Positions 25,925-34,179 of a stretch of 64,000 nucleotides of DNA are shown here, piece after piece. Numbering within the stretch: the first letter of the stretch is position 1; each line of letters opens with the position of its first letter. Source of the stretch: Rhodococcus sp. SGAir0479 (GTDB lineage Bacteria > Actinomycetota > Actinomycetes > Mycobacteriales > Mycobacteriaceae); the NCBI RefSeq assembly GCF_005484805.1, contig NZ_CP039432.1, forward strand, positions 4,805,965 to 4,869,964, in the 5' to 3' direction. The translations under genes and the position numbers were made by a program. Below the pieces are notes generated by a model. That model did not search any database, was not told where the DNA came from, and saw only the letters and a list, made by a program, of their open reading frames with translations.

Positions 25925-26062
25925 CTTGTTCCTTCCGGGCTTGCTGCGATTTCTCCGCAGGTAGTTCCTGAGTGCGACTCTATGAGAACCGCCCCGGCCC
26001 GCGCCAGTCACCGCCCAGTTAGGGTGTGCTCACTCTACTGGGACCGAGGGCTGGAGGGATCG

Positions 26063-27760
26063 ATGACCGGTGGTGTCGCGGTGCTGCGGAGGACGCTTGC
26101 CCGCAACCGCGCCCGTCTGATCGCGGGCACCGTTCTGGTGAGCGTGCACCAGGTCGCCGAGACGGCGGTGCCGATCGCGATCGGGGTGATCGTCGACCGG
26201 GCCATCGAGACCGGCGACGTCACCGCACTGGTCGTGTGGCTCGCGGCGCTCGCGCTGCTGTTCGTGGTGCTGACCTCGGCGTGGCGGATGGGTGCCCGGT
26301 TCATCGTGGCCGCACTCCAGCAGGAGGCGCACCGGCTGCGCGTGGAGGTCGCCGGACGCATCCTCGACCCCCGCGGCGTCCGCACGGACCTGCGCGCCGG
26401 CGAACTGCTCACGATCTCCACCTCGGACGCGGACAAGGAGGCGTGGATCCTCGACGTGGTGCCGCGGGTCGCGGCCGCGCTGACGGCGATGATCGCCTCC
26501 GCGGTCGCCCTGTTGTGGGTGGACGTTCCGCTCGGACTCGCGGTCCTGCTCGGGACACCGGTCATGCTCGGCCTGCTCCAGCTCGCGGCGCCGCTCATCA
26601 CCCGCCGGGCGACGGCGCAGCAGGAGACCACCGCGCGCGCCACCGGCACGGCCACGGACCTGGTGAGCGGGTTGCGGCCGCTACGAGGCATCGGCGCGGA
26701 GGCGACCGCGGCGGACCGCTACCGCCGGGTCAGCCGTGACGCGCTGGCCGCAACACTGCGGGCAGCGAAGGCGACCGGCGTGTTCGTCGGGGTGTCGATG
26801 ACCGTGAGCGCTCTGCTCGCGGTGTCCGTCGCCGGGGTCGCGGGATGGTTCGCGCTCGACGGCCGCATCTCGGTGGGCGAGCTCATCACAGTCGTCGGCC
26901 TGTCGCAGTTCATCGTGGAACCGCTCGGCATGCTGGCGCGGATGCCCGGCTTCTACGCGACCGCGCGAGCCTCGGCCGACCGGCTCGCACTGGTGCTGGA
27001 CGCGGAGCCGCTGTTGCCGGAGGGGACGGTGGCGCCGTCCGGCCGCGGCGACGTCGAGGTGCGCGCGGTGACCTATCGGTCCCTCGCCGGCGTCACGCTC
27101 GCGGTGGCGCCCGGCGAACTGGTCGGCGTCGTCGCCTACCGGCCGGAGGACGCCGAGGCGCTCGCCGAGGTGCTGTCCGGGCAGGTGCCACCCGACCGGT
27201 ACGAGGGCGAGGTTCGGGTCGGTGGTGTCGCGCTGGCCGAGCTCGGCCTCGTCCACGCGCGGCGCACGCTGCTGGCCGAGCCGCACCACACCGACCTGTT
27301 CGCCGGCACCGTCCACTCCAACGTCACCGCCGGTGCGCCCGGCGCCGATCAGGGCGCCGTGCAACGCGTGCTGGAGGCTTCGGCGGCGGCGGACGTCGTC
27401 GCCGTCCATCCGGCGGGCCTCGCGCACGAGGTCACCGACCGGGGCGCCAGCCTGTCGGGCGGGCAACGTCAGCGCGTCGCGCTGGCGCGGGCGTTGGCCG
27501 CGGCGCCGCCGGTGCTGGTCCTGCACGATCCGACCACCGCGGTGGACGCCGTCACCGAACACGCGATCGCCGAGGGCATCGCGGCGGCGCGGCACCGCGA
27601 CACCCGTGCGCAGTCGACCGTCCTCGTCACCGGAAGTCCCGCACTGTTGTCGGTCACCGACCGCGTGCTGGTTCTCGACGGCGGCCGGGTGGTGGCCGAG
27701 GGCACACACGCGGAACTGGCCACGCGTGACGAGCACTACCGGAAGGCGGTCCTGCGATGA
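26063..27760 (+). CDS. ABC exporter half-transporter with degenerate Walker A
   Basis: 565 residues: a six-helix exporter domain (about 1-310) and an ATPase domain (about 330-565). The signature LSGGQRQRVALARAL is intact, but the P-loop place reads ELVGVVAYRPEDAEALAEVL with no GxxGxGK(S/T), and after Walker B (PVLVLHDPTTAVD) the catalytic Glu is Pro. It therefore cannot form a normal hydrolysis site with its own Walker motifs. ATG 26063 follows CTGGAGGG. It overlaps its partner gene by four bases; together they form a heterodimeric exporter of unknown substrate. Confidence 0.9.
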   Translation: MTGGVAVLRRTLARNRARLIAGTVLVSVHQVAETAVPIAIGVIVDRAIETGDVTALVVWLAALALLFVVLTSAWRMGARFIVAALQQEAHRLRVEVAGRILDPRGVRTDLRAGELLTISTSDADKEAWILDVVPRVAAALTAMIASAVALLWVDVPLGLAVLLGTPVMLGLLQLAAPLITRRATAQQETTARATGTATDLVSGLRPLRGIGAEATAADRYRRVSRDALAATLRAAKATGVFVGVSMTVSALLAVSVAGVAGWFALDGRISVGELITVVGLSQFIVEPLGMLARMPGFYATARASADRLALVLDAEPLLPEGTVAPSGRGDVEVRAVTYRSLAGVTLAVAPGELVGVVAYRPEDAEALAEVLSGQVPPDRYEGEVRVGGVALAELGLVHARRTLLAEPHHTDLFAGTVHSNVTAGAPGADQGAVQRVLEASAAADVVAVHPAGLAHEVTDRGASLSGGQRQRVALARALAAAPPVLVLHDPTTAVDAVTEHAIAEGIAAARHRDTRAQSTVLVTGSPALLSVTDRVLVLDGGRVVAEGTHAELATRDEHYRKAVLR

Positions 27761-29538
27761 GCGCCCAGGAGCAGGAGCTGCTTCCGGTCGCGCCGGCGTC
27801 CGAGAGCTGGCGTTGGCTCGGCGGCGAACTGGCCCGGTACCGGGGGCTCACCGTCCTGACGCTGGTCGTCGGTCTGGTCGCGGCCGCGGCCACGGTGGTT
27901 CCCGTGTACGTGTTCGGGGTGCTGGTCGACCGAGTACGCGACGGTGCCCCGGTCTCCACGATCGTCGGTGTCGTCGCGGTCATCACCGTCGCCGCGATCG
28001 TCGCGGGAACGCTCACCGGCGTCGGCTCCTACCTGGTCGCGCGGCTGGGCGAGGGCACCCTCGCGGACCTGCGCGAGCGGGTCGTCGCGCGGGCACTCCG
28101 CCTGCCCGACACCACGCTCGAACGCGTGGGCAAGGGCGATCTGCTGTCCCGCGTCGGTGACGACGTCTCGGTGATCGGCAAGGCGGTCTCCGACGTCGTT
28201 CCCAGTCTGATCTCGGCGCTCCTGCTCGTGGTGCTGTCGATGGCCGCGATGGTGGGGATCGACTGGCGTCTCGGGCTGGCCGGGATGGTCGCACTGCCGA
28301 TGTACGCGCTCGCGCTGAAGTGGTACCTGCCGCGGTCCGGTCCGCTGTACGCCGACGAGCGCGTCGCGATGGGGCGGCGCTCGCAGGCGCTGATCGGCAG
28401 CATGCAGGGGGCGCGCACCGTCCGCGCCTACGGGCTCGAGGAGCGGCACCTCGCCGACATCGATCGTGCATCGGCGGACGCGCGCGATCTCTCGGTCGGG
28501 GTCTTCGGTCTGTTCACCCGGTTCGCCGGTCGCGGCAACCGGGCCGAATTCGTCGGTCTGGCAGTGATACTCGCCGTGGGGTTCGCGCTCGTGAAGGCGG
28601 ACGCCGTCACGGTCGGTGAGACGACCGCGGCCGCCCTGCTGTTCCACCGTTTGTTCAACCCGATCGGTGCGCTGCTCTACACCTTCGACGAGGTGCAGTC
28701 GGCGGGAGCCAGTCTCGCGCGGCTCCTCGGTGTCGTCGGGATCCCCGAGACCGGCGGCGCCGGGGCGGGTCCCGAACCCGCCGACGCCTCCCTCGAACTC
28801 GTCGACGTGCGGCACAGTTACGACGGCGGGCACGAGGTACTGCACGGAGTGAGCCTGCGGATCGAGCCGGGTGAACGGGTGGCGTTGGTCGGCTCCACCG
28901 GGGCCGGCAAGTCGACGCTCGCGGCGCTCGCGGCCGGCTCGCTGCCGCCGACGTCGGGGACCGTCCGCCTCGGCGGTGTCCCGCTCGACGACCTCGGGCG
29001 GGAGCGGGTGCGCCGCCACGTCGCCATCGTCAGCCAGGAGGTCCACGTGTTCGCCGCACCGCTGATCGAGGATCTGCGGCTGGCCCGGCCGGATGCGACG
29101 GCCGACGACGTCACCGCGGCGCTCACCGCCGTGGGCGCACTGTCGTGGGTGACAGCGCTCGAGGACGGGTTGGCCACCGTCGTCGGCGAGGGCGGACACC
29201 CGCTGACGGCGGCGCAGGCGCAGGAACTCGCCCTCGCCCGGCTCGTCCTGGCCGACCCGCCGGTCGCGATTCTCGACGAGGCGACCGCGGAGGCCGGAAG
29301 TGCCGGTGCCCGCGAACTCGAGCGGGCCGCCGAGGCCGCGACGCGTGGGCGGACGACCCTCGTCGTCGCGCACCGGCTCACGCAGGCCGCGTCGGCGGAT
29401 CGGGTCGTGGTGCTCGAGCACGGCCGGATCGTCGAGCAGGGAGCTCCCGCGGATCTGGTCGCCGCCGGGGGCCGGTATGCCCAGTTGTGGGCGGCATGGG
29501 AAGGCGCAGGCGACCGGAGCGGTTCGCTACGAGCATGA
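27757..29538 (+). CDS. ABC exporter half-transporter with intact Walker motifs
   Basis: 593 residues. Exporter membrane domain (about 25-325) then ATPase domain. Walker A is intact (VALVGSTGAGKSTLAALAAG) and Walker B has the catalytic Glu (VAILDEATAEAG), while the signature is degenerate (PLTAAQAQELALARL instead of LSGGQ). This is the exact complement of the partner at 26063: the pair makes one competent site (Walker motifs here plus LSGGQ there) and one dead site. Start ATG 27757 (ATGA overlap). Substrate not predictable; drug or lipid export is usual for the family. Confidence 0.92.
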   Translation: MSAQEQELLPVAPASESWRWLGGELARYRGLTVLTLVVGLVAAAATVVPVYVFGVLVDRVRDGAPVSTIVGVVAVITVAAIVAGTLTGVGSYLVARLGEGTLADLRERVVARALRLPDTTLERVGKGDLLSRVGDDVSVIGKAVSDVVPSLISALLLVVLSMAAMVGIDWRLGLAGMVALPMYALALKWYLPRSGPLYADERVAMGRRSQALIGSMQGARTVRAYGLEERHLADIDRASADARDLSVGVFGLFTRFAGRGNRAEFVGLAVILAVGFALVKADAVTVGETTAAALLFHRLFNPIGALLYTFDEVQSAGASLARLLGVVGIPETGGAGAGPEPADASLELVDVRHSYDGGHEVLHGVSLRIEPGERVALVGSTGAGKSTLAALAAGSLPPTSGTVRLGGVPLDDLGRERVRRHVAIVSQEVHVFAAPLIEDLRLARPDATADDVTAALTAVGALSWVTALEDGLATVVGEGGHPLTAAQAQELALARLVLADPPVAILDEATAEAGSAGARELERAAEAATRGRTTLVVAHRLTQAASADRVVVLEHGRIVEQGAPADLVAAGGRYAQLWAAWEGAGDRSGSLRA

Positions 29539-29543
29539 TTCGT

Positions 29544-30194
29544 CTAACCGGCCCGGCGGCCGAACCGGCGATCGAGCGCGACTGCAGCCCAGGCCGAGAC
29601 GACCGCCGGAACCACGTAGACGGTCCAGCCGAGGGAGTTCAGGACCCTGCTCCAGCCGAGCGAGGCAGCCAGTGAATCGGAATCGACGAGCAGGTACGTC
29701 ACCAGGGAGAGGAGCGCGGCGACCGGGAGCGCCCACAGGCATTCCAGGTGTCGGCGCCGCGCGACCAGCCACCCGGCAGTCGCGAGGGTGACGCCGGTGG
29801 CGATCAACGCCAGGATGATTGCTCTGACTCGGTAGTAGCCGAGCGTTCCGGCGGTGGCCTCCAATGCGTACATGACCAGCGTTCTGACCGCCGGGACCGC
29901 CAACACCAACGCGGCGCCGACCAAGGCCCTCGCGCCGCTGCGAGCTGCCACGAGAACTGCGACGGCCAGTCCCACCGACATCACCGCGATCTGCGTGGAC
30001 AGCGCGACCTTTCCGAGTGCCAGCGCCGAGTGGGTCGGCAACCGAACTGCGATCAGGACAGAGGTCCACAGGACCAGGTGCCCGGCGAGTAGTCGCACAG
30101 GTTCGGTCCGCTCATTCGACCGGTCGGTGGGGCGGACTTTGGGATCGGGCGGTCGAGTCCCGAACTGCGCGGGCGATTCGTCTGGGCCGGTCAC
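29544..30194 (-). CDS. Polytopic membrane protein of unknown function
   Basis: 216 residues with a hydrophilic first 35 residues and five or six predicted membrane segments (e.g. LLAGHLVLWTSVLIAVRL, IAVMSVGLAVAVLVAARSG, IILALIATGVTLATAGWLVA). No domain recognised. GTG 30194. Divergent from the GT87 gene with 62 bp between, and its stop lies 5 bp from the end of the ABC operon on the other strand. Coding is supported by length and membrane pattern only. Confidence 0.65.
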   Translation of the reverse strand: MTGPDESPAQFGTRPPDPKVRPTDRSNERTEPVRLLAGHLVLWTSVLIAVRLPTHSALALGKVALSTQIAVMSVGLAVAVLVAARSGARALVGAALVLAVPAVRTLVMYALEATAGTLGYYRVRAIILALIATGVTLATAGWLVARRRHLECLWALPVAALLSLVTYLLVDSDSLAASLGWSRVLNSLGWTVYVVPAVVSAWAAVALDRRFGRRAG

Positions 30195-30256
30195 GTCGAC
30201 GATTGTCGACCATCGCGGTGGTCGCCGCAGTACATACCGGCTGTTAGGTTTGACCA

Positions 30257-31549
30257 GTGGGACAAACAGGACAGAGTCGGACCGGCTGGGCGTCGTGGGA
30301 ACTCTTCTTCCGCGGCCGTGGGGGTGCCGCCGTCGCGGTGGCGGCGATGGCGGTCTCGATCGCGCTGAGTGCCGGCTTCCTTGCGGGGCACGACTTCATC
30401 GACCTGCTCGTCTACCGGATGGGCGCGCGGGTGCTGCTCGACGGCGACGACATCTACGGCACGCTGCCACCGGTGGTCGGCGACTTCGGATTGCCCTTCA
30501 CCTACCCGCCGCTCGCAGCGATCCTCTTCGTCCCGCTGGCGCTGATCCCACTCGGACTCGGCAAGCTCGTCTTCACACTCGTCTCGGTGGCCGCCTTGGC
30601 ATCGACCCTCCGATTGGTGCTCGCCCGGCTGCGCCCGGAGCTGGGGGCGCGGGCCGCATGGACCGTGACCGCCGTGGCGGTCGCCGTCGCCCTGCAACTC
30701 GAGCCGGTCCGGGAAACCGTCAGCTTCGGGCAGATCAACATGGTGTTGATGGCGCTGGTCGCGGTGGACGTGCTGACCGAGAAGCCGAAATGGCCGCGCG
30801 GCGTGCTGATCGGGCTCGCGGCCGCCATCAAGCTGACGCCCGGCGCCTTCCTGCTCCTGTTCCTGCTCCGACGCGATTGGCGAACCAGCGGTCGCATCGT
30901 GGCCGCCACCCTCGGCTTCACCGCGCTGGCTTTCGTGGCGATGCCCGAGGCGTCGGTCAAGTACTGGTCGGAGACGCTCCCGGACACCGGCCGCATCGGC
31001 CCGGCCTACTTCGCGAACAACGAGTCGCTGAAGGCCGTCATCTCGCGATTCGGTCCGTCCGAGCACATCGGATCGGTGCTGTGGCTGGGCGCGGTCGCGG
31101 TCATGCTGGTGGTCGCGGTGATCGCGATCCGGCGCGCCCTCGCGCACGGCGATCTCGTCGTCGCGCTGCTGGCGAATGCGACGGCGGTTCTGCTGGCCTC
31201 ACCGGTGTCGTGGTCGCACCACTGGGTGTGGGCGGCGCCGGCGCTGCTGGTCCTGACGATCCGGATGTTGCGTACCCCTCGACCCTGGAATGTCGCCGGT
31301 GCCACGGCCATCGGGGTGCTGTTCCTCGTCGGCCCGCAGCATCTGCTGCCGACTGCCGAGGATCGCGAGCTCGACTGGGCGCTGTGGCAGCACCTGCTGG
31401 GCACGCTGTACGTGACCGTCGGGTTCGCGTTCCTGCTGTGGCTCGCGTTCGGGGCCTACCGGGAGCGGCCGGTGGCAGGTGGCGGTCCAACGGCGCCGCT
31501 CACGAGTCCGGGGTCTCCAGCTGCAGGCGGTAGGTCGCGCCGCTCCTGA
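30257..31549 (+). CDS. GT87-family polyprenol-phosphate mannosyltransferase-like protein
   Basis: 430 residues, ten or so membrane segments. The first extracytoplasmic loop has HDFIDLLVYRMGARVLLDGD, DIYGTLPPV and LPFTYPPLAAIL, the acidic loop and TYPP pattern of the GT-C family GT87 (DUF2029). Members such as PimE and Rv2181 add alpha-1,2-mannose from polyprenyl-phosphate mannose to PIM, lipomannan or arabinan outside the membrane. Which acceptor is used here cannot be read. GTG 30257. The last 50 bases overlap the convergent lipoprotein gene. Confidence 0.85.
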   Translation: MGQTGQSRTGWASWELFFRGRGGAAVAVAAMAVSIALSAGFLAGHDFIDLLVYRMGARVLLDGDDIYGTLPPVVGDFGLPFTYPPLAAILFVPLALIPLGLGKLVFTLVSVAALASTLRLVLARLRPELGARAAWTVTAVAVAVALQLEPVRETVSFGQINMVLMALVAVDVLTEKPKWPRGVLIGLAAAIKLTPGAFLLLFLLRRDWRTSGRIVAATLGFTALAFVAMPEASVKYWSETLPDTGRIGPAYFANNESLKAVISRFGPSEHIGSVLWLGAVAVMLVVAVIAIRRALAHGDLVVALLANATAVLLASPVSWSHHWVWAAPALLVLTIRMLRTPRPWNVAGATAIGVLFLVGPQHLLPTAEDRELDWALWQHLLGTLYVTVGFAFLLWLAFGAYRERPVAGGGPTAPLTSPGSPAAGGRSRRS

Positions 31550-31931
31550 GGTCGTCCGCTGTGAACGTCTGTCCCGCAAACTGGTTGAGGTTGACCTCGT
31601 AGCGCGGTTGGTTCGCCGGGACGTCCGTGAAGTGCGCGGAGTAGGTGCACACGACAGTGCCGTCGGGCCGGTGGGTGACGGCGTCGAGTCGCAGCGGTGC
31701 CGTGGTCGTGGTGGCACCTGTGCCGCCGGAGACGACTGCGATGTCGTTCGCCGCCACGCGGGCTCGGCCGACGGTGCACGTGCCGGTGTCGGGGGACGCC
31801 TGGTCCGCCTCTCCGGTGAACACGATCGTGGCCTTGAAGGTGTCGGGCGTATCGACATTGGTGACGCAGCCGGCGAGCGCGGCGGCGCCCAGAGCCACGA
31901 CGGTTGCGACGCCCACGCGTTCCCGGGTCAT
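31500..31931 (-). CDS. Small secreted lipoprotein
   Basis: 143 residues. Signal peptide MTRERVGVATVVALGAAALAGC ends in lipobox LAGC with Cys22; mature part about 120 residues with two further cysteines (GTCTVGRAR and TVVCTYSAHF) that may form a disulfide. The pattern (small domain with C...C after a short leader) resembles mycobacterial lipoproteins of unknown function. Its stop lies inside the 3' end of the GT87 gene on the other strand (50-bp overlap). No function can be given. Confidence 0.75.
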   Translation of the reverse strand: MTRERVGVATVVALGAAALAGCVTNVDTPDTFKATIVFTGEADQASPDTGTCTVGRARVAANDIAVVSGGTGATTTTAPLRLDAVTHRPDGTVVCTYSAHFTDVPANQPRYEVNLNQFAGQTFTADDLRSGATYRLQLETPDS

Positions 31932-32025
31932 GGCGTCACGATATGCTCTGCGCCACGATCACGTGTGATTGAGAGTTGAACCACACTCGCCACGAAAACG
32001 GGGGCTGGTGGATATCGTCTGCTGT

Positions 32026-32064
32026 GCGGTGCCCGAGCCTTCCCCGACTGGGCTCGGGCACCGC
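32026..32064. terminator. Strong hairpin between lipoprotein and siderophore genes
   Basis: 14-bp perfect arms (GCGGTGCCCGAGCC at 32026-32039, complement at 32051-32064) with an 11-base loop. It is 129 bp past the formyltransferase stop and so may end that minus-strand transcript. No T-run follows. Confidence 0.6.
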
Positions 32065-32192
32065 TCAGCGAAAGGTCATCCCACCCCCGACGCGTGGGAA
32101 CACCTGACTACAGGTTTTCACGCTCACCGTTGCAACAGGGTTGCATCACTGCGGGCCACCCACGCGCACGGTAACCAGGTCGGGCCGGGCCG

Positions 32193-33131
32193 TCAGCGCC
32201 CGAGGTAGCCGCCGCCGTGCGGGAAGAACTCCTTGCCCGACACCTCGGTGCCGTCGTCGAGTCGAACGCGCTCGATCACCAGACCCTTGTTCTGCCCGGT
32301 GCGGGCGTCGGGGCCGGCGACGATGACCATGCCGTCACCCTCGTGAATGAAGACGCGGCCGGGGGTGCCGCCGTAGTTGCCCGTGGACACCGACGAACGC
32401 AGCACGCGGATCCGCTGACCCTTGAACGTGGTGAAGGCGTTGGGATACGGGTCGGACTGCGCGCGCACGAGGCGTTCGATGGCATCGGCCGGCCACGTCC
32501 AGTCGATGCGGCTGTCCTCCTCGGAACGCTTGTGGAAGAAGGTGGCCTGCGAACGGTCCTGCGGGGTCCAGTCGGTGCGGCCCGACTCGATCAGCGCGAG
32601 CGCGTCCAGGGTGATGGGACCGATCATGTCGACCGTTCGGTGGAACAGGTCGGTGACCGTGTCCTCGGGGCCGACCGGCGTGGCGCGCTGCAACACGATG
32701 TCACCGGCGTCGAGTTCCTCGTCCATGAGGTGCGCGGTGAGTCCCACCTCCTCCTCACCGTTGATGAGCGCCCAGATCAGCGGCGAGAAGCCGGTGTACT
32801 TGGGCAGCAGCGAGTCGTGGATGTTGAGGGTGCCGTAGCGCGGGGCGTCGAACACGTCCCGGGGCAGCCACGTGCGCCAGTTGTTGGCGACGATGATGTC
32901 GGGCTCGGCGGCCTTCAGTGCGGCCTTGAAGTCCTCGTCCGGCTTGTTGGCGATGTGCACCGGCACCCCGTGCTCGGCGGCGAGGTCGGCGACCGAATCC
33001 GCCCACATCTTTTCGTAGGCGTGCTCGCTCTTGGGGTGGGTGATGGCGAGCACGACCTCGTGGTCAGAATCGAGGACGGCCTGCAGGGTACGGTGGCCCC
33101 AGGTTTGGTAGCCCAGCGTGGCGACTCTCAA
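32193..33131 (-). CDS. N5-hydroxyornithine formyltransferase (siderophore tailoring)
   Basis: 312 residues, methionyl-tRNA formyltransferase-like fold. N-terminal domain with the 10-formyl-THF loop NIHDSLLPKYTGFSP and HLMDEELDAGDIVLQ, bearing the Asn-His-Asp catalytic set; C-terminal domain with a shorter OB-like part. True tRNA formyltransferases have a different loop sequence and partner genes, so a role as in rhodochelin (Rft) and coelichelin pathways is likely: formylation of N5-hydroxyornithine. Start TTG 33131 with GGAGGG 8 bases upstream. Divergent from the hydrolase gene; an IdeR-like box lies between. Probably rhbA by order in the R. equi rhb cluster. Confidence 0.88.
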   Translation of the reverse strand: MRVATLGYQTWGHRTLQAVLDSDHEVVLAITHPKSEHAYEKMWADSVADLAAEHGVPVHIANKPDEDFKAALKAAEPDIIVANNWRTWLPRDVFDAPRYGTLNIHDSLLPKYTGFSPLIWALINGEEEVGLTAHLMDEELDAGDIVLQRATPVGPEDTVTDLFHRTVDMIGPITLDALALIESGRTDWTPQDRSQATFFHKRSEEDSRIDWTWPADAIERLVRAQSDPYPNAFTTFKGQRIRVLRSSVSTGNYGGTPGRVFIHEGDGMVIVAGPDARTGQNKGLVIERVRLDDGTEVSGKEFFPHGGGYLGR

Positions 33132-33183
33132 CGCGATCCCTCCGGGACGGGGTGGCTGTGCGGCCGCCCGAAGCGACGACCCG

Positions 33184-33202
33184 CGAATTTAGGCTACCCA
33201 AC
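33184..33202. promoter_or_regulatory. Weak IdeR-like box
   Basis: CGAATTTAGGCTACCCAAC shares 12 of 19 positions with TTAGGTTAGGCTAACCTAA (the iron-box consensus). It lies in the 111-bp divergent gap between formyltransferase and hydrolase, where an iron-repressed promoter pair would be expected. Confidence 0.45.
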
Positions 33203-33242
33203 CCTGTTCGAACGACGAAGACGCAGCACGAGGAAGGCCGCC

Positions 33243-34043
33243 ATGCCCATCGCCACCATCAACGGAATTCCTCTGAACTACCAGGTCAAGGGCGAGGGCG
33301 ACCTCGTCGTGCTGATCATGGGGACCGGGAGCCCCGGCCGGGTGTGGGATCTGCACCAGGTGCCGGCGCTCGTGGCGGCGGGTTACCGCGTGTGCACATT
33401 CGACAACCGCGGGATCGCGCCGTCGGGGGAGAGTGTCGACGGCATCACCATCGAGGCGATGGTCGCCGACACCGCCGGCCTGATCGAGCTGCTCGGCGGG
33501 CCCGCCCACGTCGTGGGGACCTCGCTGGGCGCCCGCGTCGCGCAGGAGTTGGCGCTCGCCCGTCCCGACCTCGTGCGCAAGGCGGTGTTCCTTGCCGGCC
33601 ACGCCCGGATGGACCAGTTCCAGCGCACCCTCAACGAGGGCGAGCGCGCGCTCGACGAGTCGGGTGTCGAACTGCCGGCCAAGTACCGCGCCGCGGTCAC
33701 CGCGGTGATGAACCTGTCCCCGGCGACGCTCGCGGACCAGCACGCCGCCCGTGACTGGCTCGACGTCTTCGAGTTCTCCGGCGGCGCGACGACCGCCGGG
33801 GTCCGGGCACAGCTGGCGATGGACCGCGAGTTCGACCGGACGCACGCCTACCGGAGCATCACCCGGCCGTGCCTGTCCGTGGGCTTCGCCGACGACCGGA
33901 TGATTCCGGCCTACCTGTCGAAGGAAGTGGCGGACGCGATTCCGGGCGCGCTGTACCAGGAGATCCCCGACACCGGTCACTACGGCTACCTCGAGCGGCC
34001 CGAGGCCGTGAACAAGGTGGTCCTGGACTTCCTCGCGGCCTGA
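33243..34043 (+). CDS. Alpha/beta hydrolase of the siderophore cluster
   Basis: 266 residues, alpha/beta-hydrolase fold. Oxyanion region LIMGTGSPGRVWD, nucleophile elbow GTSLGARVAQEL (Ser about 98), late His in PDTGHYGYLERPEAVN; a cap region lies about 125-190. ATG 33243. It stands between the divergent formyltransferase and the NRPS, as hydrolase genes do in other hydroxamate clusters (for example cchJ with the TE-less CchH), so it may release the peptide or hydrolyse the ferri-siderophore. The NRPS lacks a thioesterase domain, which strengthens the idea. Possibly rhbB. Confidence 0.85.
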   Translation: MPIATINGIPLNYQVKGEGDLVVLIMGTGSPGRVWDLHQVPALVAAGYRVCTFDNRGIAPSGESVDGITIEAMVADTAGLIELLGGPAHVVGTSLGARVAQELALARPDLVRKAVFLAGHARMDQFQRTLNEGERALDESGVELPAKYRAAVTAVMNLSPATLADQHAARDWLDVFEFSGGATTAGVRAQLAMDREFDRTHAYRSITRPCLSVGFADDRMIPAYLSKEVADAIPGALYQEIPDTGHYGYLERPEAVNKVVLDFLAA

Positions 34044-34099
34044 CAGCTGCCCGTTTCCCTCGGGCGGTCGGATGGAGGCGGCCGGGTGACGGCGGAGCG

Positions 34100-34118
34100 G
34101 CGGGTTAGCCTATCCTAA
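34100..34118. promoter_or_regulatory. IdeR-like iron box upstream of the NRPS
   Basis: GCGGGTTAGCCTATCCTAA matches the 19-bp iron-box consensus TTAGGTTAGGCTAACCTAA at 14 positions. It is 61 bp before the NRPS ATG. Iron-repressed expression of rhbC is known in R. equi, consistent with this site. Confidence 0.65.
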
Positions 34119-34179
34119 ATCCGGTTTTCCACGCGTCCGTCCCCGAGCGGCCGCGCCCACGACGGACGATCGGATTTGT

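Noticed and set aside
27736..29421. 561-codon minus-strand open frame opposite the second ABC gene
   Set aside because: Antisense of a strongly supported ATPase; Arg/Asp-rich with no domain.
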